64,000 bases of DNA from Streptococcus suis (GCF_019856455.1 NZ_CP082205.1:1736001-1800000); one strand, 5' to 3'; counted from the first letter of the stretch, positions 16,777 through 27,663 are shown. The notes: a model not told the origin generated them from the sequence alone. Translations and numbers: made by a program.

Positions 16777-18792
16777 TTACCACATAACCAGTCTCTCTTC
16801 GGGTGCCCTATACATTGGGTCACCTTTTTGAATATGGTAAACTTTATAAAAATCATCTATTTGCTGTAATTGGAGATTGACCCGAAATTCCTCAGGAGAA
16901 TGTGTGTCTACCTGAAGTTGATAACGGCCATAGTCAACCGCAACCATTTCTCGACGGCTACGGGCATAGTGCTCAAAAAATTCTTTTAGATTAGCGGACG
17001 GTTCTTCTTTTTTGAGCGTAGCCAAGGCAATCTGTATTCCTCCCAAATCCGCAAGATTTTCAGATAGAGTCAGTTGCCCATTTATTCTACCACCATAAAC
17101 TTCCAGACCATCAAACAAGTCTACTAGGGCTTGATTTTTTTCTTCAAACGCTAGTCTATCTCGCTCTATCCACCAGTCTTTTATACTACCAGTCTCATCA
17201 AAATTTGCTCCTGTGGCATCAAAGGCATGAACAAACTCATGAGCGATAATTTTGCCAATCCCGCCATAATTCTCGGCTACAGATTGATTTTTGTCATAAT
17301 AGGGAGCTTGTAAAATAGCCGTCGGAATATAAATAGCATTCTGACTAGGAGCATAGGCGGCTGTTACTTCACTTGCCGATACATTGCTAGCCCAAGTTTG
17401 TCTATCTATTGGCTGACTATAACGCTCGAAAACACCTGTTCTAGCTTGAATCGTAATAGCCAAAACATTTTCAATATAAGACAAGTCTTCACGCACCTTT
17501 AATGACTTGGTCCAGTCGCTCAACTCCCTTGGATAGCCGATATGATAAGTGATATTTTCTAATTTTTTAATTGCGGCTTGCTTGGTGGCTTGACTGAGCC
17601 ATTTATTGGCTAGAATCCTTTCTTGATAAGTCCTAGAGATTGCCTCAGCCATTTCCTGAATGGCAAGTAAGTCCGTTTCATCGGCATAGTTATGACCATA
17701 ATAAACACCCAAACTTTCCTTGAACATTCCAGTCACATCCAGATAAGTCATGTAATCATTTGGATAGGAGGCTGAAAACCCTTGGACTTCTGCATGAAAT
17801 CTCCCTGCTGTCTGCATGATTTCCCCAGTCAAATAGGGAGCTAACTTCATTGCTTGGCTAACCAAAGCCCATGATCGATATTCTGAGAAATTTTCTTCCT
17901 TGATAAATTGGGATAATTGTTCAAAATAGCTTGGATTAGAAACATAAACTTCCTCCGGTTCCAAGCCCACCAGTCCTACTAATTGTTCTCCTATCGATAA
18001 AGCTGGAGAGTAGTTTTTGACCTCTGAGAATGTTCTAAGTTCTTCTGCGTTCACTGGCCCCCAATCACTATGCACATTCTCGCTAGCTGGTAGAGTGTCA
18101 ACGAGTCGATTGTCAAAAGCAATGGCACCTTCAACCAAAGCAGTAGCCTCCTCGTCTGAGTAGCCACATTTTTCCAAAATATGTCTCGCAGATAAACGGT
18201 AAGAATCCATGAGTTTCTCACGAACAGTCCTGTCTTCATAGTAGGACTTATCAGGTAGAATCGTCTGAGGTGGTAGCAAAATTAGCATTCTTTCAGATGT
18301 GTTTCGTGGATTGGCAATCACATCAAGACCATAGGGCAATGGGTAGTCCTTACGAATCCAATCTTGGCTAAGCGATTTCAGCTCGGAAAACGAATCAATT
18401 CCCATCATTTCATCCAGTATCATTCTAGCTACTCTGACACCATCTACTTCCCTTTTGGTAAAATCAAGACCTTGCTGATACAACTTGATAAATTCTACTA
18501 AATCTTCAGACTGAGGCTCTAGCTGACCAGCTACCATTTTGTCAAAATCCGATTTTAATTGCTCATCTACTTCCATTTGCAATCTTGTAAACTCATTGTA
18601 GAATGGTGTACCACTTGATAACCAGCCACCATTTAACCAGTCCTTGTTTATGGCTTGATAAAAATTAGTTTGGATAGTCGGTTCTGCTTTTTCAACTTGT
18701 GCTTGGTCATCTCCTATTTTCTGACCACCACAGGCAGCTAAGAGACAGACAAAACCAAGCAAAACCAATCTCAGTAGACCTTGTTTTATCAC
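16777..18792 (-). CDS. pepO: Lipoprotein neprilysin-type endopeptidase PepO (M13)
   Basis: 671 residues from a GTG start with GAGGGAGT 5 bp upstream. The signal ends in the lipobox LAAC (Cys21), so the protein should be a membrane-anchored lipoprotein outside the cell, unlike the cytoplasmic PepO of lactococci. The zinc site is HEFVH (His518, Glu519, His522), with ENLAD further on giving the third ligand, and NASxxxAxYxP-like VSASEVTAAYAPSQN before it. Streptococcal PepO degrades peptides and can bind host plasminogen, fibronectin and complement factors in related species. It follows phoH by 60 bp on the same strand and may be cotranscribed. Confidence 0.92.
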   Translation of the reverse strand: MIKQGLLRLVLLGFVCLLAACGGQKIGDDQAQVEKAEPTIQTNFYQAINKDWLNGGWLSSGTPFYNEFTRLQMEVDEQLKSDFDKMVAGQLEPQSEDLVEFIKLYQQGLDFTKREVDGVRVARMILDEMMGIDSFSELKSLSQDWIRKDYPLPYGLDVIANPRNTSERMLILLPPQTILPDKSYYEDRTVREKLMDSYRLSARHILEKCGYSDEEATALVEGAIAFDNRLVDTLPASENVHSDWGPVNAEELRTFSEVKNYSPALSIGEQLVGLVGLEPEEVYVSNPSYFEQLSQFIKEENFSEYRSWALVSQAMKLAPYLTGEIMQTAGRFHAEVQGFSASYPNDYMTYLDVTGMFKESLGVYYGHNYADETDLLAIQEMAEAISRTYQERILANKWLSQATKQAAIKKLENITYHIGYPRELSDWTKSLKVREDLSYIENVLAITIQARTGVFERYSQPIDRQTWASNVSASEVTAAYAPSQNAIYIPTAILQAPYYDKNQSVAENYGGIGKIIAHEFVHAFDATGANFDETGSIKDWWIERDRLAFEEKNQALVDLFDGLEVYGGRINGQLTLSENLADLGGIQIALATLKKEEPSANLKEFFEHYARSRREMVAVDYGRYQLQVDTHSPEEFRVNLQLQQIDDFYKVYHIQKGDPMYRAPEERLVMW

Positions 18793-18852
18793 GCGTCACT
18801 CCCTCACTTGTTTTCCACAAACTATTTCGACAGGCAAAGATGCAGAAAATAA

Positions 18853-19875
18853 TTACTCCTCCGCATCTTGCTCTTTTTTCAACTCCCCAATCGTCTCAAA
18901 ACTTGCTCGATCATCCGCAGCCAGAGCCTCCTGCTCATAGGCATTGATAATCTGGGCAACGACTGGGTGGCGAACCACATCCTTGGCTGAAAAATGCACG
19001 AAATCAATCTGCGGAATTTTGCTTAGTTTCTCCGTCGCATCAATCAAGCCTGACTTAACCTTGCGCGGCAGGTCAATCTGACTAATATCCCCATTGACAA
19101 TCATCTTGGAATTAAAGCCCAGACGAGTTAGGAACATCTTCATCTGCATAATGGTAGTATTTTGCGCCTCATCCAAGATGACAAAGGCATCTTCCAAGGT
19201 CCGCCCCCGCATATAGGCCAGCGGTGCAATCTCGATAATCTCGCGCTCCATTAGGCGCGTGGTCTGCTCCTTGCCCAAAATCTGGTAGAGGGCGTCATAG
19301 ACCGGGCGCAAATAAGGATCTACTTTTTCTTTTAGGTCTCCTGGCAAAAAGCCTAAACTTTCGCCTGCCTCAACCGCAGGACGTGTTAGGACAATCCGCT
19401 TAACCTGCCCCCGCTTGAGAGCTGTCACCGCGAGAGTGACCGCTAAGAAGGTCTTTCCAGTACCAGCAGGACCAATACCAAACACGATGTCATGACGCTT
19501 AACGCTATCCACATAGACCTTTTGACCAAGGGTCTTTACGCGAATGGGTTTGCCGTAGTTGTCCTTGATAATTTCTTCTTCGTAGAGGGCAACGAATTTC
19601 TCAATCTCATCATTTTTGACCATGGAAATAGCCGTGACCACATCAGGCGTATTGATGATCAAGCCCCGATTGACCAAAACCAATAGGGACTGGATAACCA
19701 AACGAGCCTGTTCGACATGCTCTTCTTGCCCAATCACTTGAACTTTTTCCGTCCGTGCATGAATAACCACACCTAGTTCCTGTTCCATCAATCTCAGATG
19801 ACGTTCATTCGAACCAAATAGGCTAAATGAATCATCTGGATGTTTTAATTGAATATCAATCGAATGTTCTAGCAA
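18853..19875 (-). CDS. phoH: PhoH family ATPase
   Basis: 340 residues from a TTG start placed 7-8 bp after AAGGAG. An N-terminal KH-like region is followed by the PhoH P-loop GPAGTGKT (residues 135-142), the Walker B DEAQN (Asp235) and TRLGFNSKMIVNGD. PhoH proteins are ATPases linked to RNA processing; in Firmicutes they usually stand next to ybeY, which is not seen here. A TGGTATAAT promoter lies about 30 bp upstream. Confidence 0.95.
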   Translation of the reverse strand: MLEHSIDIQLKHPDDSFSLFGSNERHLRLMEQELGVVIHARTEKVQVIGQEEHVEQARLVIQSLLVLVNRGLIINTPDVVTAISMVKNDEIEKFVALYEEEIIKDNYGKPIRVKTLGQKVYVDSVKRHDIVFGIGPAGTGKTFLAVTLAVTALKRGQVKRIVLTRPAVEAGESLGFLPGDLKEKVDPYLRPVYDALYQILGKEQTTRLMEREIIEIAPLAYMRGRTLEDAFVILDEAQNTTIMQMKMFLTRLGFNSKMIVNGDISQIDLPRKVKSGLIDATEKLSKIPQIDFVHFSAKDVVRHPVVAQIINAYEQEALAADDRASFETIGELKKEQDAEE

Positions 19876-19904
19876 GAAACTTCTCCTTTGCTGGCTTTTC
19901 TATT

Positions 19905-19913
19905 ATTATACCA
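19905..19913 (-). promoter_or_regulatory. phoH promoter (extended -10)
   Basis: TGGTATAAT on the minus strand (TATAAT at 19905-19910), 30 bp before the TTG start. Confidence 0.5.
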
Positions 19914-19949
19914 AAATTTTCCACCAACTGAATTTTCGATGTAAAAGAA

Positions 19950-19978
19950 AAACAGTGAATATGCGCGATTCACTGTTT
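19950..19978 (-). terminator. Terminator downstream of the first M26 protease gene
   Basis: Arms 19950-19960 and 19968-19978 (AAACAGTGAAT / ATTCACTGTTT) with TTTTTCTTTT following on the minus strand. It lies about 270 bp beyond the protease stop. The 19876-20248 gap holds this hairpin and the phoH promoter; I see no gene in the rest. Confidence 0.8.
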
Positions 19979-20248
19979 CATAGAGTCCGAACTATTTAGT
20001 TCTATGTAGGGTAACACAGTAGGGAGGATGTTCGGCTCTTCAAACCTTCAATTGTTTGACACTGGACAGAACAAACGAATCCAGTAGCATATAATCAAAG
20101 GCAAATGTTGTTAGGATTATTTCCATCCTACATACCTATTATCCCCCGATAAAATTAAGTATTTTAGAGGACTTAGTAGTCTTTTCAGATTTTCTGTATT
20201 TTTGGGGTAAGTGACCTATTAGTCTCCAAACTATCAAAAACGAATACC

Positions 20249-23200
20249 TTATGGCAAGAAAATACTTTCCCTAAATTCTCGACTTGCTTTATGAAAGGCT
20301 TTATAAAGGACTTCCTTGAGTTGCTGACGCTTAAAGCTGGTTCCTGGATTTGCCAGGTCTTCTTGAATAGCCCTCTGCATCAATACCTGAATATCCTGAC
20401 CAGTTTGCAGGTCATGGTGGCTACCACTCCAGAAGATTCGAATTGGTTTCATACTGTTCTTCTGGTCTAGACTGGTCCGATATCTTGCCTTCTTGAAGCT
20501 AGCATAATCTGGATAATCAGGCATTAACTTCTTCCAGATATAGCTATCTGTCAAGGCTCTGCCATTTGCATGGGCCTCCTCAGCCAGCTGGTTGCTCACA
20601 TAAGGCAAGAAACCTTGGTCCCAACCTTTTTCTGCTAACAGTTCCAGAGCTGTCCGACGGAATTGGAGACCACCGACTGTTCCTTGTTGATTGAGCAAAC
20701 CTGCATAGATTGGATAGTAAAGCGGCACAAAGTAATAGTTTCGATCATTGTCTCGGTAGTAGCTGCCGACATTGTTAATGGTATTGGCCAATTGAAGGTC
20801 ATTGGTCACCAAATCTTCGACAGTTGTCAAGTTCATGGTCTGCCATTCGCTGTCTGTTAGCTCACGAATCCTATCCAAGGCATCCTGATAGGTCTGACCG
20901 TCTTTTTGGTAAGCCCCTTCTAATTGGAGTTCAATTTTTCTAAAGGCTTTTTTCTGCTGGTCTTTCTGTAATTTCAAGAGTTCTTCCGCCTCCAAGGCAT
21001 CCAAGAAATAGGTGGTATCAAAAGAAGCTTTCAGATAGCCTTGCAAATCGTCCTTGGTCGTTAGACGATTTGGACTAGAGTTATGGCTGGCTGTTGCTGC
21101 CAGTTCTTCTGTCAGGTTAAAACCATAATAATAGGCATTCGACGAAGCGATGGATTGCAAGAGCCCCATTGCATAGGATTCTGACTCTTGACCTTGCCGT
21201 CTTCCTGCGAGATTTAGGATTTGATCTTCGAGAATGTGGGTCATTTCATGCGTGAAGGTTGAATTTCCAGTCGATGTCAACAAGTCAACATTGCCATAGA
21301 TGATGTATTTCTTAAACTCAAAGTCTGCTGCCCCTGACTTGTTAAAGGTGCCGTAGTAAAGTTCTGTCGGTCCGAAGAAATCATCGATGATGCGGTAGTC
21401 ATCCCCAAATTCCGCTGCCCAACGGCGGCGGTCATCTGTCCCAGCTAGCGGTTGACCAGTTGGATCCTTGATGTTGTAACCTTCTCGAACTGTTACCAAC
21501 TTGGACTCGATGGCTTGACGAGCCTGGTCAGATACTAAGGACTTGATAAATTCCATATAGGCATTCCAGATGCGGGCATGCTTCGGAATGCGGTTTTCTT
21601 GGATGTCCCTGACTGTGGAACGATAGACATCTGGTTGACTGGTCTGCAATTGATGGTTCACATAACGACCATAGCTACCAAAAACAAGGACATTTGCTAG
21701 CGAAACAAGATAAAGTTGATCTTCCTCAGGCAGATTGAGCAATGGCAAGACATAGCGATGGTAGTCAGCATGATTTTTCAGCTGGTCGTAAACCTGGACG
21801 GACTTCTCAGGCTGACGAACACTTGCTTCTTCATGAATAAAGGCCTTGCTGGATTGTTTAAACCAGTCTGCATCAGTCTTGTCTGGTGAGAAGAGACGGC
21901 GGTTTAATTCCAAGTAGTCAAACAGATTCTGTGTACCTGGGACCTGTTGTCCAATGGTCTTCTTAAAGTTGCTTGCTGCCGCAAATGGTGCCAGATCCTT
22001 ATAGGTCAAACTTCCTACCTCTTTCAACCAATCCAAGACTGTTAGGGATTGTCCGTAGAAATGTGGCTGATAGATTGCTATATTACGAATGTTTAGCTTA
22101 TCGTAGTCGATAGCATAGTAGCGTGCCAAGTAGGTCAAGGCCAGCCAAATGGATTCCTTGTTGTCCTCTACTTGCTGCTGCATATAGGCATTGATAACTG
22201 GACTAGCACTATCTGTCACCCATTGACTAGAAAGGAGAGAACCTACTTCATGGTCCAACTGTGCTTTCAATGCTTCCTGAGTTCGTTTCAGATAGAGCTG
22301 CTTCATGCTGATGATCAAATCCTGCTTGCCATGTTTAAAGCGAAGTTCTGCCAGATAATCTGCCATCTTCGTTTTCTGAGCATAAGCATCTGACTCTACA
22401 TCCAAGTCCTGGAAGGCTTGGCGGAGATTGGCTACTAGACCAGCTCTATTTTGCCCATTGACCCATTGATAAGGGGTAAAGAGCAGAGCTGGACCAAATC
22501 TATATTCTAATACACCTGTCTGGTCATATGCCCCCTGATAGGTCAGGTCAAAGTCCTGAACACTTTGATCAGTGAAGTAAATCAGCAAGCGATCGACTTG
22601 GTTGGCATTCTCAGTAAAGTCTGTCACAACTTCCTTACCTCGCAAAGCTTGAATGGACTGGATAGATTTGGTCACAAAGATCGAATCATCTGCCAGTTTG
22701 TTGCCCATCCGCACGATGGTATGGCGGTCATAGAATGGCAGGAGTTTGGACATATTTTCATAGGCCAACTGTCTCTCAATACGGCCATTGCGCAAGAGAT
22801 GATAGTCGATTCCTCCCGACTGTTGCTGGGTTTGGTTACCATCTGAAGTCTGAATAGGCTGCATCACCCTGTCCAAGCCCCAGCTTGAAAGAATTTGTTT
22901 GAGTTCTTCCGCAGTTTTTTCCTCTACCTGATGACCATTGTCCAAACGACCTGTTGATAGATTTGCCTGTACTTGAACCGTTAATGGCAATAGAGTTCTC
23001 GTGCCAACTAGAAGACCTGTTTCTGGCAAGGTCAAGGCTGAAGCTGCTCTTGATATATTTGGTAGATAGCCACTTGCAACCAGTCCAGCTACCGCTCCTG
23101 TCTGCTCCCTATTGGTCACTTGCCCTTCAACAAAGACGGAATCAATAGTGGAAAGCAGAGCATAGCCAACAACTGCTCCTAGTCGATCTTGCATAGACAG

Positions 23201-26200
23201 TCGTGGGGTGAAGGTCGAGGTCAGATAGACATAGGCCTTGCGCAAGGCGCTATTTGTCATCAATCTACCAATCAAACCACCAGAAGTAATCTGACTGCTT
23301 GTTCGATGTTCATTCAGCACTAGTTCTCCCTTGAAGGAGACTGAGTCAAACTGGCTATTGTTTGCCTCATAGACAAGACCCGCTGCCCCAACATATGACT
23401 GAACTTGCCCTGTCACATGGACATCTTGCACACGGCTATTGTTTGCGGTGATCGCAAGGGTAGCTGCCTTAGAATCTCCGCCCTGCAGGGCAACATTTTC
23501 AAGCAGGATATGTTCCACATGGGCACCAGTCATGGTCTGGAAGAGCGGTTTTTGGAGGTTGAGAATCCGATAGACCTGACCGTCCAATCCTTCTAAACGT
23601 CCACGGAAGTTTTCCACATAGGCTCGATCAGTTGTTGGGCTGGCAACCAAGTCAGCTGCGAGCTTAAAGGTCCCGTCTGGGCGGTCCTTCATTGCTTGAA
23701 TTAACTGCTGAAAGTCTGCATAACTATCCTGTGCTAGGCTAATCTTTGGAAGCTGGAATTGGTCCAAGTTCTCCAATGCATTTGCATCTGCTTGATTTCT
23801 GGCCTGAACTAATTTCGGCAACTGAACAGCCACGTCAAATTGATTGCCATTAGCTACGATGGAATGCACTGCCCAAAGAAATTCCTTGGCATCCGCACTT
23901 CTATACCGAACAAAGTAGTTGGACAGGTCACTTGGAACTTCTTGAAGCCCTGTCACTTGCTGGAAGCGGCCGTCTGGAGTGCGGACAAAGAGCTCTCTCT
24001 GACTTACTCTGTTGAATTCGATGGACTTAGGACTGATGTCAAACGGTATCGTTGTAACCAGTTCTTCGCCCTGACCATTCTGAGTCCGATAGCGGAAGGA
24101 TAGGCGAGCCTGATAAGCCATATAGTCTTGTAAATCTCTCAGTTGCAATTGATTTTCAGCCGCAAACTCCGTGGTTTGTTCAATGGTCTTAACAAGTCTG
24201 TCTCCATCGTAAATTGCCAATTGGACAGATTCCAGAGTCTTATCTGGGTCAGTCACACGGTAGTAAACATCCACTCCTAGAGCATTTTCATTTACAACCA
24301 ACCCTGCTGGATGAGTATCCGTACCTAGAACTACACTTGGTTTTTCCAGCGGTTTCGCTGGCTCTTCTACCACTTTTTTACCCACTCGAATCACCTGGTC
24401 GATAGCTGGAGTTTCTTCGACTTGAACAGGAAGAGTTTCAAGCTGACCTGTCCTTTCGTCTAGGCGATATGATGTTGTACGCGTGATACTGCCATCTTGC
24501 CCAACTGGACCTGCAACTTCCTCTCCAATTAGTAAATCCATATCGTCTTGACGGATAATTCGGTGCTGAATGTTTTCCCTTACAAGAGTCGCTTTGGTTC
24601 CGACTTCAACCTCTGCTGCTCGACCCGGAGTCAACTCGGTTTGGACTTCTTCCTGGGCTGTGCGGTTACCTGTTTGCGGGTCGACCACATAGTTTGTTTG
24701 GTAGCGGATACGACGAGTCAGTCCTGATACAACCTCCTGTCTATAAGGTGGTGCCATATCCTCTCTTGCCCTGTAAAGGGTTGGTAGGGTTTGACTTTCC
24801 TCACGGACGGTCGGCTGGGCACCAACTCGGACAATCGTTGCTGCTCCCTCGTCCGTCACTTCACTAACTGGTGCATTTGCCGTGACTTCTCCCGTGCTTG
24901 AATTGAGGGTGTAGATGGTGGTGATAGTCGTCACCCTGTCGCGACCTTCTTGACGGACAGGATTACTTGTGATTGGGAGACTGGTATCTGCTCGATAAAT
25001 CAGAGGCAGAGGTTCACGATGGGTTACAAGAGTCGGCTTCGTTCCTTTTCGAATCAAGGGAGATTCACCTGCTTCACGAATCTGGCCCTGACCTCGATGA
25101 CTGGTCACAATTCCGGTCGCTTCATCAACAGTATAGGTAGTCTGATAAACGGTTACTTTCTCCCTACCGCTTGAGACTGGGCTTTCTTGACCAACTGGAG
25201 CTATCTCGTCTGCTTCATATCGTGTAGGCAGAGATTCACTGATGACCTCCTCGGTAGGCTTTGTCCCCACTCGGATTACCTTATTCAAAGGCGGAGTATA
25301 CTCTATTCGTTCTCTACCTAGCTCCTCTGCTTTTTGCCCCTTGATAGTACGATAGGTAATGGCAATGACTTCCTGACCGTATTGACCTTCAAACTCTTCT
25401 CTCCGTCCAAAGTCTAATGCTGAATCAGCCTGATAAATGGTGCTGAAGGCAATTGAACGCGGTTCTTCCTCAACCAAGCTACCTTCAATAGGCTTGATTC
25501 CCTTGTGGATAATTCTTTCCTGACCTGGCTCTACTTCTTCGCTAATGACTTGACCATTATGAGAAATTCTCCTTCTCCGTCCAGGATATCCGGCCTGCTC
25601 TACCCATATATAATCTGTGTATTGGTCAGCAAGCTCAATGATTCTTTCCACAAGTGGAATTTCTTCCTCAACAACCTTTTCCACACGACTGCCACGGTAG
25701 GTCACCTCGGATTTGGCTGGTTTGATTTCCTCACTGGTTAAGAGAGTGCGAACACCATTCAAGTCTGCATAGGTAACCAGGGCTAGACCATCCTGACCCG
25801 GTTCCACACGGCTAGTACCTTGGGCCATATCGGAATCTTCTGACTCTATTCTCTCAAAAGGAATGGCAACTTCTTCACTGACTAAGGTCGCAGACGGAAG
25901 ACTGTGCGTGAGTGGAGCAACTCCCTTGGAATCTACACGACTGCCACGGTAGGTCACCTCGGATTTGGCTGGTTTGATTTCCTCACTGGTTAAGAGAGTG
26001 CGAACACCATTCAAGTCTGCATAGGTAACCAGGGCTAGACCATCCTGACCCGGTTCCACACGGCTAGTACCTTGGGCCATATCGGGATCTTCTGACTCTA
26101 TTCTCTCAAAAGGAATGGCGACTTCTTCACTGACTAAGGTCGCAGACGGAAGACTGTGCGTGACTGGAGCAACTCCCTTGGAATCTACACGTGTCCCCAC

Positions 26201-27427
26201 ATATACCTTACGGCTGATTGGGGAGGTTTCTTGACGATGAAGCTCATTGCTGGCAACAATCTGACCTGCTACTACCACATCCTGATAGGTAATCTCTAGC
26301 AGTCCTTCTCTACCCTCTTCTACCTCAGTCTCACCCTGAGCCAAACGATCTGTTTCAATCCGCTCCTCTGGAATGGACAAGACCTGACGGTCCACTCGCT
26401 CCTTCAATTGGAAATCCAAGCGGACTGGCGGTGTGGCTTGTGGACTGTCGCTTGGAACTTGGCTAACCTCTTCTTGCACAATTGTTGTTTTTGTTCCTCG
26501 ATAGAGAATTTCTGGTTTGCCAACTACTTCTTGGGTTTCCATTAAGTGACTAGACTGCAATTGGTTGCCCAACCACTTTTCCTCATAACGCTGAATCCGA
26601 TAGCCAGCCTGACCAGCTTCCAATCGCGTCTCACCAAGTGCTAGATTCGGGTCCTCTACATCAAGTCGTTCGATTTCTAGCGGAATCTTTTCCTCACGAT
26701 ATCTGGTAACAAGCTGTAAACCTGTTTCTTCAGTCTGCACTTGTTCTGACACAGGTGCTTTTTCTGGAAATACTGTCTGATTTGAATGAGAGTTATCAAG
26801 AATTTGCGGTTGTTTAGTTACTTGTTCAACTGCCTGTTCACTCGAAACCGTTTGATCTACTTTCCCATCTTCTACGATATAACCTACAAAATCATAGGAA
26901 GTTAGCTCCAACTTACCATCTGGAAGCAAGTCTCCTGTCTTGACCGTCACCGTTTGATTGAAGTGAGCAAGGGCATGACTCTGGAGTGCATCCACTTGTA
27001 AGAGCGGCAAGGCAGATCCAGCTAGTGTAATATAGAGCAAACTCACTACTCTAGATTTCTTGGAGCCGATAGCCTGAACAGCAATCACCAAAAATCCAGC
27101 CGCCAACCAGGCCGCTGCATGGGAAACAACCTCACCCGTCGCTGGTAAAACTTTAGGAGACTGTGGTCGATAAACCAAAAAATAAGTCGCTTCTTTTCGC
27201 AAGTCCTTTGGCAATTGCTGGACAATCCTACTCTTCTCCTCAGGACTCAATTCCTCTTCCAAGAGATAGTGAAAACGGATTTCCTGATCGACTGTCGCAA
27301 TTCGCTCACTGGCTTCTACCTGCAAGCCCGTCAAACTAGACAAGAACAAACCTGTACCAATACAGAGCGAGACCACACCGATGGATAATTTTCGTATGGA
27401 AAATATCGAATTTCGGTATTCTTTCAT
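20249..27427 (-). CDS. Zinc metalloprotease, M26 IgA1-protease/Zmp family (first of tandem pair)
   Basis: 2392 residues. A YSIRK-type signal (FSIRKLSIGVVSLCIG) is followed by an early LPATG (residues 94-98) and two hydrophobic segments to about residue 146, the unusual N-terminal sorting layout of M26 proteases. Residues about 220-1030 hold around ten G5-like units; two are near-identical neighbours. A middle M26 N-terminal domain with GLUG-like glycine repeats follows. The catalytic C-terminal part has HEMTH (His2060-His2064) and the downstream Glu of SESYAMG about 19 residues on. Family members cleave human IgA1 or other glycoproteins at the surface; the substrate here is unknown. ATG 27427 has AAGGAGG 12 bp upstream. 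Confidence 0.93.
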   Translation of the reverse strand: MKEYRNSIFSIRKLSIGVVSLCIGTGLFLSSLTGLQVEASERIATVDQEIRFHYLLEEELSPEEKSRIVQQLPKDLRKEATYFLVYRPQSPKVLPATGEVVSHAAAWLAAGFLVIAVQAIGSKKSRVVSLLYITLAGSALPLLQVDALQSHALAHFNQTVTVKTGDLLPDGKLELTSYDFVGYIVEDGKVDQTVSSEQAVEQVTKQPQILDNSHSNQTVFPEKAPVSEQVQTEETGLQLVTRYREEKIPLEIERLDVEDPNLALGETRLEAGQAGYRIQRYEEKWLGNQLQSSHLMETQEVVGKPEILYRGTKTTIVQEEVSQVPSDSPQATPPVRLDFQLKERVDRQVLSIPEERIETDRLAQGETEVEEGREGLLEITYQDVVVAGQIVASNELHRQETSPISRKVYVGTRVDSKGVAPVTHSLPSATLVSEEVAIPFERIESEDPDMAQGTSRVEPGQDGLALVTYADLNGVRTLLTSEEIKPAKSEVTYRGSRVDSKGVAPLTHSLPSATLVSEEVAIPFERIESEDSDMAQGTSRVEPGQDGLALVTYADLNGVRTLLTSEEIKPAKSEVTYRGSRVEKVVEEEIPLVERIIELADQYTDYIWVEQAGYPGRRRRISHNGQVISEEVEPGQERIIHKGIKPIEGSLVEEEPRSIAFSTIYQADSALDFGRREEFEGQYGQEVIAITYRTIKGQKAEELGRERIEYTPPLNKVIRVGTKPTEEVISESLPTRYEADEIAPVGQESPVSSGREKVTVYQTTYTVDEATGIVTSHRGQGQIREAGESPLIRKGTKPTLVTHREPLPLIYRADTSLPITSNPVRQEGRDRVTTITTIYTLNSSTGEVTANAPVSEVTDEGAATIVRVGAQPTVREESQTLPTLYRAREDMAPPYRQEVVSGLTRRIRYQTNYVVDPQTGNRTAQEEVQTELTPGRAAEVEVGTKATLVRENIQHRIIRQDDMDLLIGEEVAGPVGQDGSITRTTSYRLDERTGQLETLPVQVEETPAIDQVIRVGKKVVEEPAKPLEKPSVVLGTDTHPAGLVVNENALGVDVYYRVTDPDKTLESVQLAIYDGDRLVKTIEQTTEFAAENQLQLRDLQDYMAYQARLSFRYRTQNGQGEELVTTIPFDISPKSIEFNRVSQRELFVRTPDGRFQQVTGLQEVPSDLSNYFVRYRSADAKEFLWAVHSIVANGNQFDVAVQLPKLVQARNQADANALENLDQFQLPKISLAQDSYADFQQLIQAMKDRPDGTFKLAADLVASPTTDRAYVENFRGRLEGLDGQVYRILNLQKPLFQTMTGAHVEHILLENVALQGGDSKAATLAITANNSRVQDVHVTGQVQSYVGAAGLVYEANNSQFDSVSFKGELVLNEHRTSSQITSGGLIGRLMTNSALRKAYVYLTSTFTPRLSMQDRLGAVVGYALLSTIDSVFVEGQVTNREQTGAVAGLVASGYLPNISRAASALTLPETGLLVGTRTLLPLTVQVQANLSTGRLDNGHQVEEKTAEELKQILSSWGLDRVMQPIQTSDGNQTQQQSGGIDYHLLRNGRIERQLAYENMSKLLPFYDRHTIVRMGNKLADDSIFVTKSIQSIQALRGKEVVTDFTENANQVDRLLIYFTDQSVQDFDLTYQGAYDQTGVLEYRFGPALLFTPYQWVNGQNRAGLVANLRQAFQDLDVESDAYAQKTKMADYLAELRFKHGKQDLIISMKQLYLKRTQEALKAQLDHEVGSLLSSQWVTDSASPVINAYMQQQVEDNKESIWLALTYLARYYAIDYDKLNIRNIAIYQPHFYGQSLTVLDWLKEVGSLTYKDLAPFAAASNFKKTIGQQVPGTQNLFDYLELNRRLFSPDKTDADWFKQSSKAFIHEEASVRQPEKSVQVYDQLKNHADYHRYVLPLLNLPEEDQLYLVSLANVLVFGSYGRYVNHQLQTSQPDVYRSTVRDIQENRIPKHARIWNAYMEFIKSLVSDQARQAIESKLVTVREGYNIKDPTGQPLAGTDDRRRWAAEFGDDYRIIDDFFGPTELYYGTFNKSGAADFEFKKYIIYGNVDLLTSTGNSTFTHEMTHILEDQILNLAGRRQGQESESYAMGLLQSIASSNAYYYGFNLTEELAATASHNSSPNRLTTKDDLQGYLKASFDTTYFLDALEAEELLKLQKDQQKKAFRKIELQLEGAYQKDGQTYQDALDRIRELTDSEWQTMNLTTVEDLVTNDLQLANTINNVGSYYRDNDRNYYFVPLYYPIYAGLLNQQGTVGGLQFRRTALELLAEKGWDQGFLPYVSNQLAEEAHANGRALTDSYIWKKLMPDYPDYASFKKARYRTSLDQKNSMKPIRIFWSGSHHDLQTGQDIQVLMQRAIQEDLANPGTSFKRQQLKEVLYKAFHKASREFRESIFLP
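25684..26190 (-). repeat. 252-bp tandem duplication encoding two G5 units
   Basis: 25684-25935 and 25936-26190 are almost identical in DNA, each coding an 84-residue unit starting in EEVAIPFERIE and ending VTYRGSR. A recent in-frame duplication or recombination product inside the first M26 protease. Confidence 0.9.
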
Positions 27428-27654
27428 TTCTACAAAATTCCTCCTTTATAATCTTTTCATTTGCTTTTGATAAAAGGTAATAATCTTTAGGCTGCTTCAA
27501 CCTTGGATGGATGTCGAAAGCGGAAAATCCCAAAGGTGAACTTTAAATTATCCCACCTTACCCGAGAATATTTCCACTACTACTGACACTCATCGCAATA
27601 ATAAAAACCAGTCCAAATGATAACTTATCCTTAAAAACTAAATGCACGACTATT

Positions 27655-27663
27655 AGTATATCA
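27655..27663 (-). promoter_or_regulatory. Possible promoter of the first M26 protease gene
   Basis: TGATATACT on the minus strand (TATACT at 27655-27660), about 228 bp before the ATG. No good -35. The 27428-27884 gap holds this site and the terminator of the second protease; no gene is seen. Confidence 0.35.

Noticed and set aside
16377-16856. 159-codon minus-strand ORF opposite the metallo-hydrolase
   Set aside because: Shadow frame; the plus strand has a complete zinc-hydrolase gene with ribosome site, and the ORF would run through the shared terminator.
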